Shown here: positions 16,857 through 25,526 of the stretch, in pieces
How the letters are laid out: each line of letters opens with the position of its first letter
Numbering within the stretch: the stretch's first letter is position 1
Assembly (NCBI RefSeq): GCF_000521215.1
Contig: NZ_KI928943.1
Coordinates: forward strand, 1 to 37,868
Direction: 5' to 3'
DNA from: Labrenzia sp. DG1229
GTDB lineage: Bacteria; Pseudomonadota; Alphaproteobacteria; Rhizobiales; Stappiaceae
DNA length: 37,868 bases
The notes under the pieces: model-generated
What the model saw: the letters and a program-made list of their open reading frames with translations, nothing else
What the model was told of the DNA's origin: nothing
Database searches by the model: none
Made by a program: the position numbers and the translations under genes

Positions 16857-18767
16857 TTATGGCACCACTTTGACCGTCGTTGCCGTCGCCCGCAAGATCG
16901 GCAGGTCCTGCATGAGCGCGTTAAAATAGGCACCGGCCTGCTTTTCCTGGCGCGCGGACAGGTTCGCAACAAGATCCCTGCCCACCATTGAAATGATCAA
17001 TCCGGTTTCTTCCGAGAGCGTTTTCAGGCTCAACGGTACGACGAACCCTGCTCCCCCGTCATCCGACTGCAGGTATGGAGACAGGTTGACAACCTGACCG
17101 GTGCTCGACACGAACAAAAGCCCGAGTTCACCCGTCGACGGATCGTAACCGGAAATGCGACCGGCCATGTTTTCTCCGTTCGGTACCACGGTTCGCTGCA
17201 TATCAAGCTGGAGTTCAGTCTTTTCATTTCCCTGTGGTGTGGCCCGCAGGAATGCGATGGCGGGACATTGTGCATCGCTGACAAGATTCACCTGTATCTT
17301 CGCTTCAAACCCCTGCGACTGGGTAAAATCGCTGTCGAATGTGATAAATGGTGGCGTTCTTGAGGCGAACCCCTCGATCTCGGCCAAATTGCCGGCGACC
17401 TGGACGGGTTGCAAATACATGCAATCGCCGGCCTGGTAGTTACTGACGTAATTCCGGATACGATCTGCCGGTTTCAAAGCCTCGTCCGGCTGGGTCCCGT
17501 TCTGCAAATCGTTGTCCGGCAAGACGGGCGGCAATACGGCAATGTCGGTCGGGTCCTTGACAGGTGGGTCTTCGATCGGCGGATCCGGCAGAACCGGTTG
17601 GGTATCCTGACCAGAGTTGCCGGACGGCTCCACGTTGATATCGTTACCACCCTGCGCCACGTCAGTATTGTTCTGATCCGTTGGTTGGGCGGGCCTATCC
17701 GGCGCATTGTCGCGAGGCTGCGCCACAAGAACCGGCTTCTGATTCTGCTCCGGCAGGTTTTGCCCGACGACGAAATAAACGGCTGCTGCACCGACGCCTG
17801 CAAATCCCAGCAGGGAAAATGCAACGAGTACCCGGCGCCCCCAACGGACAGGCGACGGCGGCTCGTCCAGAACAGACTGCTCGGGAGGAGGTTCGGACGA
17901 CCTGATAATCGTTTTGTCCTCGACGGGCAGTCGCATGGGTGCCCCAAGCGTCCATTCCGCGATTTCTGTCATTAAGGAAGGTCGGTGTGACGGGTCCGGT
18001 TGGAGCATTGCCTCAAGCAGCGGCCGGAAACGATTGTCGACACCGTCGAGCGAGGGAACAATCCGACGCTTTTCCACCATTTCGACCTGGGTGCCACCCA
18101 TGTCCGTCTGCCTGCCAGTCAGGCTTTCGGCAATCACGAGCCCCAGTGAATATATGTCGCTTCTTGCCGTGACCTTGCCGCCAAACAGACCAACCTGCTC
18201 GGGAGACATGTAGTTTATCTTGCCGGCGAGCCCGTCGCCGATGATTGTTGGTCCGGCCTTGTTCGCACGGGAAATTCCGAAGTCGATGATTTTTGCCTGA
18301 CCGACATCACTGTTTTGAAGAATGATATTGTCCGGCGACAAATCACGATGAATGACCTCCCGATCATGAACCGCCTGCAATGCAGAGGCCAGTCTGACGA
18401 CAAGTCTGTAAACCGCCTCGGGCTCGAGAGGCCCCGCCTCCAGCCGAGTTTTCAATGAGGGCCCGCCAACGAATTCCATCGCCAGGTAATAAACGCCGAG
18501 CGTCGGTTCCTTTGCGAAAACAAAGTACTGCGTCAATGCATCGTGTTTCAGCTTGCGCAGAATTTTGGCTTCGCGTTTGAACAGGTCGAGGATCATGGGA
18601 TCCTTGGCAAAATTGGCCAGCAAGATCTTGATCGCGACCGGATCCCCGCTTTCCACGTCCCGGGCGCGGTACACTGTCCCTATACCACCGTCGGCGATAT
18701 GCTCTTCAATTTCATAAAGATTGTTGAGCCGAGTACCACCAGGCAACAAATGGTCGTCAGGATTCAT
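16857..18767 (-). CDS. ppkA: T6SS Ser/Thr protein kinase PpkA (transmembrane)
   Basis: The 636-aa protein has an N-terminal Hanks-type kinase domain (about 18-275): glycine loop ADGGIGTVYRA, Lys47 in VAIKIL, HRDLSPDN (140-147) and DFG (162-164), then MSPEQ. The juxtamembrane part contains Thr286 in DKTIIRSSE. One membrane helix spans about 311-334, then a Pro/Gln/Asn-rich linker leads to a periplasmic domain (about 434-636) shared with the TonB-like protein. In Pseudomonas and Agrobacterium PpkA activates T6SS by phosphorylating Fha or TssL; PppA reverses it. The start ATG overlaps the pppA stop by one base (TGATG), so the pair is translationally linked. The periplasmic domain is probably the signal-sensing end. 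Confidence 0.9.
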   Translation of the reverse strand: MNPDDHLLPGGTRLNNLYEIEEHIADGGIGTVYRARDVESGDPVAIKILLANFAKDPMILDLFKREAKILRKLKHDALTQYFVFAKEPTLGVYYLAMEFVGGPSLKTRLEAGPLEPEAVYRLVVRLASALQAVHDREVIHRDLSPDNIILQNSDVGQAKIIDFGISRANKAGPTIIGDGLAGKINYMSPEQVGLFGGKVTARSDIYSLGLVIAESLTGRQTDMGGTQVEMVEKRRIVPSLDGVDNRFRPLLEAMLQPDPSHRPSLMTEIAEWTLGAPMRLPVEDKTIIRSSEPPPEQSVLDEPPSPVRWGRRVLVAFSLLGFAGVGAAAVYFVVGQNLPEQNQKPVLVAQPRDNAPDRPAQPTDQNNTDVAQGGNDINVEPSGNSGQDTQPVLPDPPIEDPPVKDPTDIAVLPPVLPDNDLQNGTQPDEALKPADRIRNYVSNYQAGDCMYLQPVQVAGNLAEIEGFASRTPPFITFDSDFTQSQGFEAKIQVNLVSDAQCPAIAFLRATPQGNEKTELQLDMQRTVVPNGENMAGRISGYDPSTGELGLLFVSSTGQVVNLSPYLQSDDGGAGFVVPLSLKTLSEETGLIISMVGRDLVANLSARQEKQAGAYFNALMQDLPILRATATTVKVVP

Positions 18768-19531
18768 CAGCGGGCTTCTCCTTCACCCCGAGAGATACGA
18801 TCTATGTCCACGATAACGACTGTCACATTATCAGTTCCACCCTTTTCCAACGCTCCGTCCAACAATCCCCTTGCAGCTGACCTTTGAGCACCTTCCATCA
18901 GGAAAGTTTCAATCACCGCGTCCTCGAGATGTCCGGTCAGTCCGTCGGAACACAACAAGAATCGATCTCCAGCCCTGAGGTTTCCGGATACAAGCTCAAG
19001 TTCGAGATCCAGGCCCGACCCTATTGCCCTTGTGATCACGTGCCGCCTGGAGAAGTTTCTTGCTTCTTCTTCGGTCAATACGTTCTGGTCAACAAGCTCC
19101 TGAACTTCGGTATGATCAGTTGTCAGTTGCTCCATCTGGCCGCTCCTGAACCGATAGACCCGGCTGTCACCGGCCCAGAGACAGGCAAAGTTGGAATCAA
19201 AAGTCAGAAGGGCCGCAATGGTCGTTCCCATGGCTGCCCCGTTGGCATTGGTCGCAGCTCTCTCAATTTGCTCCTTGGCGTCGATGACGCGACCTTCAAA
19301 CTGGTCCAGAAGATCCACCGCACTTAACGGCATCCTTATTGTCGTGAGCGCATCCTTGACAAGATTGGACGCAATCGCTCCTCCCTTCATGCCGCCGGCG
19401 CCATCCATAACGGCGAATATACCCTTTGATTCATCACAAAAGAACGCGTCCTGATTTTCGTCACGTACACACCCCACATGTGTAAGTCCGACTGAAAGTC
19501 CCCGCACTGCCTCATGTTCTGGCTGCATCAT
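18767..19531 (-). CDS. pppA: T6SS protein phosphatase PppA (PP2C family)
   Basis: This 254-aa PP2C-type Ser/Thr phosphatase shows the metal-binding motifs in order: RDENQDAFF, MDGAGGMKGG, WAGDSRVYRF, LCSDGLTGHL and GGTDNVTVVIV. It is soluble and cytosolic. In T6SS loci PppA removes the phosphate placed by PpkA and so shuts the system down. I chose the first ATG of an ATGATG pair at 19531, which gives a 4-base overlap with the tagF stop; the frame remains open upstream but only inside tagF. In Agrobacterium TagF and PppA are one fused protein; here they are separate genes with overlapping ends. Confidence 0.9.
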   Translation of the reverse strand: MMQPEHEAVRGLSVGLTHVGCVRDENQDAFFCDESKGIFAVMDGAGGMKGGAIASNLVKDALTTIRMPLSAVDLLDQFEGRVIDAKEQIERAATNANGAAMGTTIAALLTFDSNFACLWAGDSRVYRFRSGQMEQLTTDHTEVQELVDQNVLTEEEARNFSRRHVITRAIGSGLDLELELVSGNLRAGDRFLLCSDGLTGHLEDAVIETFLMEGAQRSAARGLLDGALEKGGTDNVTVVIVDIDRISRGEGEAR

Positions 19532-20211
19532 GTTCGATGATCCTCCGGATGGTATCGCCCATGGTCTTTCCCTACCAATTTGTTGCCGGCTTCTTCTGCA
19601 TCGAATGATTCCGGCAAAAGCAACCAGCGAAATGCTGTTGCGTCCGGTAAACCGGCGCAATTGAAAGCAAACACTTGCCGGCCCGCCCGGCACCAGAACA
19701 ACGAGCTAATTTTTTCCGTTGTCCCGGCGTCCGCCGCCAACGACTTGCCATCCGCAGAATCTTTGGCCCCACCGCTGCCGGAGAGGTCGGCGAGCCCGCT
19801 GACTGCCTTCTGAAATTCCTGCAGGCTTGCGTCTTCTTCGAGCGCTCCGAGCAGCACTGCCTCGACTTCATCAAACCAGTCATCCGAGGGTCGCTCATCG
19901 TTTTCAGAAAGAGATGAGGCGACAGCAATCGTTAAGGGGAACTTTCGGCCAACCTTGTCGACGCTTGGCATCAGGGCGCCGCCGATCGCCTCGGTAAAAG
20001 GAGCACTCCCGTCTACCGGATCCAGCCAAAAACGCCAGACGGGCATCGTCATATAGGTTTCTTCCCATCGAGAGCCGAGGAGTTGTCTGGAACTGCCTAG
20101 TCCCTTCATCAGAAACGGCTCCCACAGGCTCAGGAACCCCGTGGGACAATTACCAACGACAAAGTCGGCCCTGTCCGGCAATTTTCCGAAATATCCCTTC
20201 TTTCCGCTCAT
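19528..20211 (-). CDS. tagF: T6SS-associated protein TagF (ImpM)
   Basis: The 227-aa product starts MSGKKGYFGKLPDRADFVVG and continues with LWEPFL and VWRFWLDP, the signature of the ImpM/TagF family. TagF is a cytosolic post-translational repressor: in Pseudomonas and Agrobacterium it blocks T6SS assembly by binding Fha, independently of the kinase. The gene begins 10 bases after the tssM stop and overlaps pppA by 4 bases, so TssM, TagF, PppA and PpkA form a tight translational chain. The length is that of a stand-alone TagF. No unusual features were seen. Confidence 0.92.
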   Translation of the reverse strand: MSGKKGYFGKLPDRADFVVGNCPTGFLSLWEPFLMKGLGSSRQLLGSRWEETYMTMPVWRFWLDPVDGSAPFTEAIGGALMPSVDKVGRKFPLTIAVASSLSENDERPSDDWFDEVEAVLLGALEEDASLQEFQKAVSGLADLSGSGGAKDSADGKSLAADAGTTEKISSLFWCRAGRQVFAFNCAGLPDATAFRWLLLPESFDAEEAGNKLVGKDHGRYHPEDHRT

Positions 20212-20221
20212 GCGGCAATCT

Positions 20222-23200
20222 TCAAAAGCTTGTCGGGCATTTGAAGTCTCCGACGGCCGAGAGGAAAAACGGGTTCGGTTTGGTGCGAAGTGTCACAGTG
20301 AATGCCACCTGCCTGCCGCCCAGGGTTTTCCGGATGACGAACTTGTTCTGGCCCGAGCTGACCCTGTTGGACCGCACGAACCGGTAAAAGGCCCAATCAC
20401 CGTGGATTTCCTGCCGGGACCTGTAACCCGGCACTTCGGGCTGTATCACCAGCACAACGCGCGGGGTCGCCGTATTGCTTGGCCAGTCGAAACTTGCCGG
20501 CAGTGGTTCAATATCCGCGTTGAAACCAGGTCCCCGCGTCACAAGCACGAGGTTTCCATTGACCTCGAGACTGGCAGCATCAGCCTGCTGGGACAAAGCG
20601 CGCGGCACGACCTGCAATCCGATCGAGGGGAACGCGTTTCCGGTCGGGAAAAAGGCCTGCTTGATCAGATCGGCCCGCTCGAACTGGCGAAGCGTTGCAT
20701 TTGAAAGCCTGTCAGCCTGTGCCACTTCCGGTTTCCAGTTCCAGGGCCGTGAGGACGTATCCACCAGCGCCTTCAGGTTTTGATCGAAAAACTGCTGCAT
20801 GATGCCGTTAGGTGAAAAAAGTTTGGCGAACTCCGTCATTGGAACTTCAGAACGTCCATTCGTGAACGGATAATTCCGCGTCACGATCCGACGGCATTCT
20901 TCAACAACCTGCGTCTTGAGCTTTTCGTTCAGCTGAGTGATCGAAGTTTCCTTGAATTCCTCGTCGAACTCCTTGGCAGACTGGAGAATGAGCTTGTCAA
21001 AAGGCTGAGGGAAGCGGGTCGCATTGCTTCTCAGCAATGACGCCTGAATCTGAACGTTGGAATTCGCGGATTCGCTCTGGACCGGGTTGTTTGCGACAAC
21101 CAGAAGATTGTCCAGGATGTTCTTGAAGTTGACCAAAAGGGCGTCAATTTTCCGGCTGTTTTCTCCCTCGACCAGGACGTGATAGGGCCGAAAGTGGTCC
21201 TCGATCCCTTTGCCAGGAATGATCGCCGGACCGCCGCCTCCGGCTACAGCTCCAAGTGCGTCGGAAACGCCTCCAGGTGCAAGTGCCTGAACGCCGGCTT
21301 CAATTCCTATGCGTTTCAGGCCACCTGCCCGGTCTAGAACATACTGCTGAAATACTTTCTGGGCCGCCGACTTGCCGGCCTGTGCTGCATTCCCGCCGTC
21401 AAGCGAAGCTGTCAGGCCCTCCTGTGACAGGTCTTGAGTCAGCAACGTCTCATTGCGTATGCTTTCCAGCAATAGAACGACCGGAGACGTCGGCGCCGAG
21501 ACAGCTTGAAGTGTCGTATAGAGCGGCTTGTCGTTCCGCATGGACTTGAATTTCAGATTTCCAAGCGCCTCTTCCCAGGCCTCAATGAAATCCTTCGTGT
21601 AAAGCGCCAGGACCTCGGCCGGCAGAGACTGATACTGATCGGCAAAAGCGTCGACTTCGCCAATTTCGCCAAACACCCATCTGTCACGTTCGAGCTCTTC
21701 CCGGATGCCGGCCAGATTCGGCAGAACAGACAAGTGAAAGCCAGGATAGGTGTAAAACCTGTCAACCAGAACCGTGTCGAGGGTGTCGCCGTTTTCCGTT
21801 TCGAACACGGTTTCCATATCGGGACCGCCGCGTTGCTCTGCGATCCAGTCGTCGCTTGCAAGTCCCTTGGATCTAGACTTCAACAGCGCGTAGCCACGTT
21901 CGGAAAGACTGACCCTGCCTAGTTCCCGCTGAACTTCCGCGACAAGAACGCCGTCGAGTTGATTGGTCAGCACATTGCCGCCAAAATCGAGATCGAGCAT
22001 TGCGGTTATGTGCGAATTGAGTTCGTTTCGAAGAACCTGCCCCTGTGGTCCGGGGAAGCTCTGCAGAAAGTCCGCTCGGAAAGAATTCTTGATCTGGTCC
22101 TTGTCGATTTCGGGCGCGTCGCCTGCGACCATGCGATACAGCTTTATCAGATTGTAAAGCGACTCAATGTCCTGTCCTCCCGGGCCTGTCCGGTTGTCGA
22201 GGACGTCTGTCATCTGCTTTTCTATCCGAAGCAGCAGGCGTGGGCGAAGCAAGCGCTCCAGGCCGCTTCGATAGGAAGTGATCCCGGCAGCCTGAAGGCG
22301 TTCGCGCTGGCTCAACCCGAATTTTTCCATGAAAGGCGTCGGATCGTTTCGGGTGTCATATCCTACCGGAAGACTGCGCAGCAGCGAGAGAATGTAAGCA
22401 GAATCGCGCAAGCTATCATCGCGTACGACCCTCTGTTCAAGAACGCCCTCTCCTTCCGCGCGAACTGCAGCCACGGCCTTTGCCGTTTCATCGATCAGAG
22501 CCCGGTTGTTCAGGTAACTGATCGTCCACAGACTTCCCAGCCCAAGGGTCGCCAGGACAATCACGGTGTAGGCTGCAATCCTGGCAGCCGTCGCCATTCG
22601 GACCACTCGACGATTGTGCGTGACCCAACCAGCTTCCCCTATGATGACCTGGTTGAGCAAATCGCGAAGAAAATAGCTCTTGCCCTGCCCCGAAAGCGCG
22701 GCCGCCTGGTACGAGGTACCGAACGCCTGGCTCATGGACCCGATAACCCGGTCTATCGCGGTTCCTGTCTGGGTTCCCGATGTGAAGTAGAACCCGCGCA
22801 GAACAGCATTCGGATAGTACCGGCTGGGTTCGAATATGGCATTTAGAAATCCTGTTATCCGGTCCCTGAGCGCCGCAACCTGTGTCGGGAAACCATACAG
22901 CATCAGGCGTGCCCGCGGATCAGGTTCCTCCTGAAGCCTGTCCGCCAGTTCCTCATTCAGGCGTTCGATCAAGAGATCGAATTCCGCCGGAGTCTCGGCA
23001 ACCATGTTCTTGTTCTTTTCGCGCGTCTGAAAAGTTGCGCCCCAGACAAGATTCCGTCGGCTTTCCGGATAGGATCCGAAAAACTCCATGAAACCGGCAA
23101 CCGTATCGGCTTTCGTGAAGATGACATAGACCGGGAAATCGATCTTCAATGTCTTGTAAAGTTCAATCAGCCGCGCGCGGATCGCGTCGGTATGCTCCTT

Positions 23201-23875
23201 CAGCTCTGCGTCCGAAAGCGTCATCAGGTCTTCGAGACTGATCGATACCATGACCCCGTTGACCGGCTGTCGTGGTCGGGCCTTGCGCAAAATATTCAGA
23301 AAACCAAGCCATGCTTCCCGATCGTGTTCTTCGTCAGAATCCTGTGTCGTGTAGCGGCCGGCTGTATCGATCAGGACTGCGTTTTCAGCAAACCACCAAT
23401 CGCAAAAGCGCGTTCCACCAAGACCTTCAATTTTCTGCGCCTCGCCCTTTCCCCGGGAGTTGGCGAATTTAAGCCCGGAATGCATCAATGCCGTGGTCTT
23501 GCCGGCGCCCGGTGGACCGATCATCAGATACCAGGGCAAATCATAGAGATATGTGCGCGTATTGCCGCTGGCTGTCTTCAGGGTCTTCAGCGCATCTTTC
23601 ATGCGTTCAGACAGGATCTGGAGATCCTCTTCACTTGCCTTTGGCTGAAGAATCTCCTGTTCCAGGGCCCTGTTGGCCGCAATACGCTTGTAGATCCTGT
23701 ACCCGGTCCAGCCACCGATCGTGAGGAGGATCAAAAAGACCAGCAACAGTCTCACCCAGAGCGGTTCAAACGGACGCACGCCGGCAATGCCAAGAAAAGG
23801 CCCTCCGAACCAGATCAGAGTAATGAGGGCAAGAATTCCAATCACAATTGCCGTTATTCCGAGCCAGAATTTCAT
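20222..23875 (-). CDS. tssM: T6SS membrane complex protein TssM (IcmF/ImpL)
   Basis: At 1217 aa this is a full-length TssM. Two membrane helices lie near residues 3-25 and 40-60. A cytoplasmic NTPase-like domain follows with an intact Walker A, GPPGAGKT (120-127), and a Walker B region, LIDTAGRYTT. A third helix lies near 430-453, then the large periplasmic part. TssM with TssL forms the envelope-spanning channel that docks the baseplate. In Agrobacterium, ATP binding by TssM is linked to TssL phosphorylation, so the intact Walker A suits the kinase genes here. It lies 40 bases after tssL. No tssJ lipoprotein gene is visible; Agrobacterium lacks it too. Confidence 0.95.
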   Translation of the reverse strand: MKFWLGITAIVIGILALITLIWFGGPFLGIAGVRPFEPLWVRLLLVFLILLTIGGWTGYRIYKRIAANRALEQEILQPKASEEDLQILSERMKDALKTLKTASGNTRTYLYDLPWYLMIGPPGAGKTTALMHSGLKFANSRGKGEAQKIEGLGGTRFCDWWFAENAVLIDTAGRYTTQDSDEEHDREAWLGFLNILRKARPRQPVNGVMVSISLEDLMTLSDAELKEHTDAIRARLIELYKTLKIDFPVYVIFTKADTVAGFMEFFGSYPESRRNLVWGATFQTREKNKNMVAETPAEFDLLIERLNEELADRLQEEPDPRARLMLYGFPTQVAALRDRITGFLNAIFEPSRYYPNAVLRGFYFTSGTQTGTAIDRVIGSMSQAFGTSYQAAALSGQGKSYFLRDLLNQVIIGEAGWVTHNRRVVRMATAARIAAYTVIVLATLGLGSLWTISYLNNRALIDETAKAVAAVRAEGEGVLEQRVVRDDSLRDSAYILSLLRSLPVGYDTRNDPTPFMEKFGLSQRERLQAAGITSYRSGLERLLRPRLLLRIEKQMTDVLDNRTGPGGQDIESLYNLIKLYRMVAGDAPEIDKDQIKNSFRADFLQSFPGPQGQVLRNELNSHITAMLDLDFGGNVLTNQLDGVLVAEVQRELGRVSLSERGYALLKSRSKGLASDDWIAEQRGGPDMETVFETENGDTLDTVLVDRFYTYPGFHLSVLPNLAGIREELERDRWVFGEIGEVDAFADQYQSLPAEVLALYTKDFIEAWEEALGNLKFKSMRNDKPLYTTLQAVSAPTSPVVLLLESIRNETLLTQDLSQEGLTASLDGGNAAQAGKSAAQKVFQQYVLDRAGGLKRIGIEAGVQALAPGGVSDALGAVAGGGGPAIIPGKGIEDHFRPYHVLVEGENSRKIDALLVNFKNILDNLLVVANNPVQSESANSNVQIQASLLRSNATRFPQPFDKLILQSAKEFDEEFKETSITQLNEKLKTQVVEECRRIVTRNYPFTNGRSEVPMTEFAKLFSPNGIMQQFFDQNLKALVDTSSRPWNWKPEVAQADRLSNATLRQFERADLIKQAFFPTGNAFPSIGLQVVPRALSQQADAASLEVNGNLVLVTRGPGFNADIEPLPASFDWPSNTATPRVVLVIQPEVPGYRSRQEIHGDWAFYRFVRSNRVSSGQNKFVIRKTLGGRQVAFTVTLRTKPNPFFLSAVGDFKCPTSF

Positions 23876-23915
23876 TGACGTCGCCTTGTTCTTCGGTTGC
23901 CCCGGAGATTAAAAA

Positions 23916-25526
23916 TCAGTTGTCAATCACCAGTCCCTTGGATGGTGGTTTCAAAAACACTTCGACACGCCGATTGAGTGCCTTGCCTTCACGGTTGGTG
24001 TTGGGAGCTACGGGTTCGTCCGCGCCACGCCCCTCGACCTCAACCCTGTCCGGCGTCTGCAATAAGGCCTGCATCACGGCTGCGACAGATTTCGCCCGTT
24101 CGACGGACAAATGCCAGTTTGTCGGAAAGCGCGGATTGTTGCGGATCGGATCGCTGTCGGTATGGCCAACGACGAGAATGTCCCCTTCTATCTGGTCAAG
24201 CGTTTGGCTGACCTGTTCGACGAGAAGCTGAAACTCGGGGCGCAACGTTGCTGCAGCCACATCAAACTGCGCGCGCATCCGCAGCATGATGGCGGGTCCG
24301 GCTTGAGAAATCTCCAATCCATCGATGCCGGCAAGCTGCTCTGCAACCGTGTCAATCGGTGCGTCTTCCGGTGGCGCCGGCGGCGGCGGTGGCTTGGGTT
24401 GGTAACCCTCCCGAGCCAGTTCGAGCGGTCCGGTCGGATAAAGAGCCGACGTGCGGCCTGCGAGGACCTCGCTGCCGCTTGCAAGCAGCAACATCAACGT
24501 GACATATCCGCCGAGCAGCAACGCGCTGGCAACGGCTGCGACCGACCAGATAGGAATTGAAAATCCGGTGCGTTTCTGAAGCAGGTCCAGTCCACGCCAA
24601 TGCGGTGAAAGATCGTCACCCGGGCGGGGCCGGACGCGTCTCAGGATTTCGTGCAGGTCCCGCCGCTCACGCTCCAGCCCCTGCTGACCTCCCTGAATCG
24701 CTCGGTACTTTCCGTAGAACCCGAGCGACAAACAAGAATGCATGACTTCCAGAACACCATAGTTTCGCCCTGGGTCCTGCTTGGCCTTCTCAAGAACCTG
24801 AAAGAACTCCACTCCGCCGGTTGCCTGTCCGAAGAACTGGGTCAGCATGGAATACTGCGTCCATTGATGTCTTCCGGCGGACGGTAAATTCTGAACGATG
24901 TCGTCCGATGTGGCGCATAGTGCATATGCGGCCGACTGTATCTGGTCGTCTGTGATGCCGACGTTGCGCAAGTCTTTTTCAAAGGCCTTGATGGCATTGT
25001 AGACATCGCGCATCAGCGCGTCGAACTGCGCATCGGTCATTGTCAGATGCAGCCGTCCCAAAAGGAGAAGCAACGGCGCTGCGGCACGGGAAATCGGATT
25101 GCGATTGGCGACGCGGATCTGGTTTATGTCCGGAGTTTGGGCCAGTTGTCCGGCTGGTTGTGCTCCGGGTGCGGCAGCGGGTTGCACCGGTTGCTGAGGC
25201 GGCGGCGCTGAAGGCTGAGCCGGTGGAGGTGTCCGGATATCGGGTGCTTTCTGCTGGCCATATTCATAACCTGCCGGGGTCGGTGCATAAGGGTCAGGAC
25301 CCGACCCGCGTCCTCCCTGCCAGGGATCCGGAGCACCGGGAGGCTGTGGTGGCGGCGGTGCCTGTGGCGGCTGGCCCTGTGCGGGCGGCGGCGGCGGAGG
25401 CTGCTGTGGCTGTTGCGGCGCTCCCGGTTGAGACGTTTCGCTCCAACGTCCCCCTGGGTTTGGCCGAACAATCGTTTTGCCCTTTCGTTTGGAAACGCCG
25501 AAGGGATCGTCGTTGTCCGACATCAT
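23916..25526 (-). CDS. tssL: T6SS membrane protein TssL (DotU/ImpK) with C-terminal OmpA domain
   Basis: This 536-aa evolved TssL has four parts: a short charged N-terminus with Thr18 in RKGKTIVRPNP; a Pro/Gln-rich disordered stretch (about 30-130); a DotU domain with one membrane helix near 325-350; and a C-terminal OmpA-like peptidoglycan-binding domain (about 405-530; GHTDSDPIRNN...LSVERAKSVAAVM). TssL anchors the membrane complex and, through the OmpA domain, ties it to the cell wall. Thr18 is a likely PpkA target: A. tumefaciens TssL is phosphorylated on an N-terminal Thr and then bound by Fha. The start is an ATGATG pair overlapping the tssK stop by 4 bases. Confidence 0.94.
   Translation of the reverse strand: MMSDNDDPFGVSKRKGKTIVRPNPGGRWSETSQPGAPQQPQQPPPPPPAQGQPPQAPPPPQPPGAPDPWQGGRGSGPDPYAPTPAGYEYGQQKAPDIRTPPPAQPSAPPPQQPVQPAAAPGAQPAGQLAQTPDINQIRVANRNPISRAAAPLLLLLGRLHLTMTDAQFDALMRDVYNAIKAFEKDLRNVGITDDQIQSAAYALCATSDDIVQNLPSAGRHQWTQYSMLTQFFGQATGGVEFFQVLEKAKQDPGRNYGVLEVMHSCLSLGFYGKYRAIQGGQQGLERERRDLHEILRRVRPRPGDDLSPHWRGLDLLQKRTGFSIPIWSVAAVASALLLGGYVTLMLLLASGSEVLAGRTSALYPTGPLELAREGYQPKPPPPPAPPEDAPIDTVAEQLAGIDGLEISQAGPAIMLRMRAQFDVAAATLRPEFQLLVEQVSQTLDQIEGDILVVGHTDSDPIRNNPRFPTNWHLSVERAKSVAAVMQALLQTPDRVEVEGRGADEPVAPNTNREGKALNRRVEVFLKPPSKGLVIDN

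Noticed and set aside
21959..22846. Plus-strand open frame of 295 codons
   Set aside because: It is antisense to conserved tssM sequence, a common side effect of GC-rich coding DNA.
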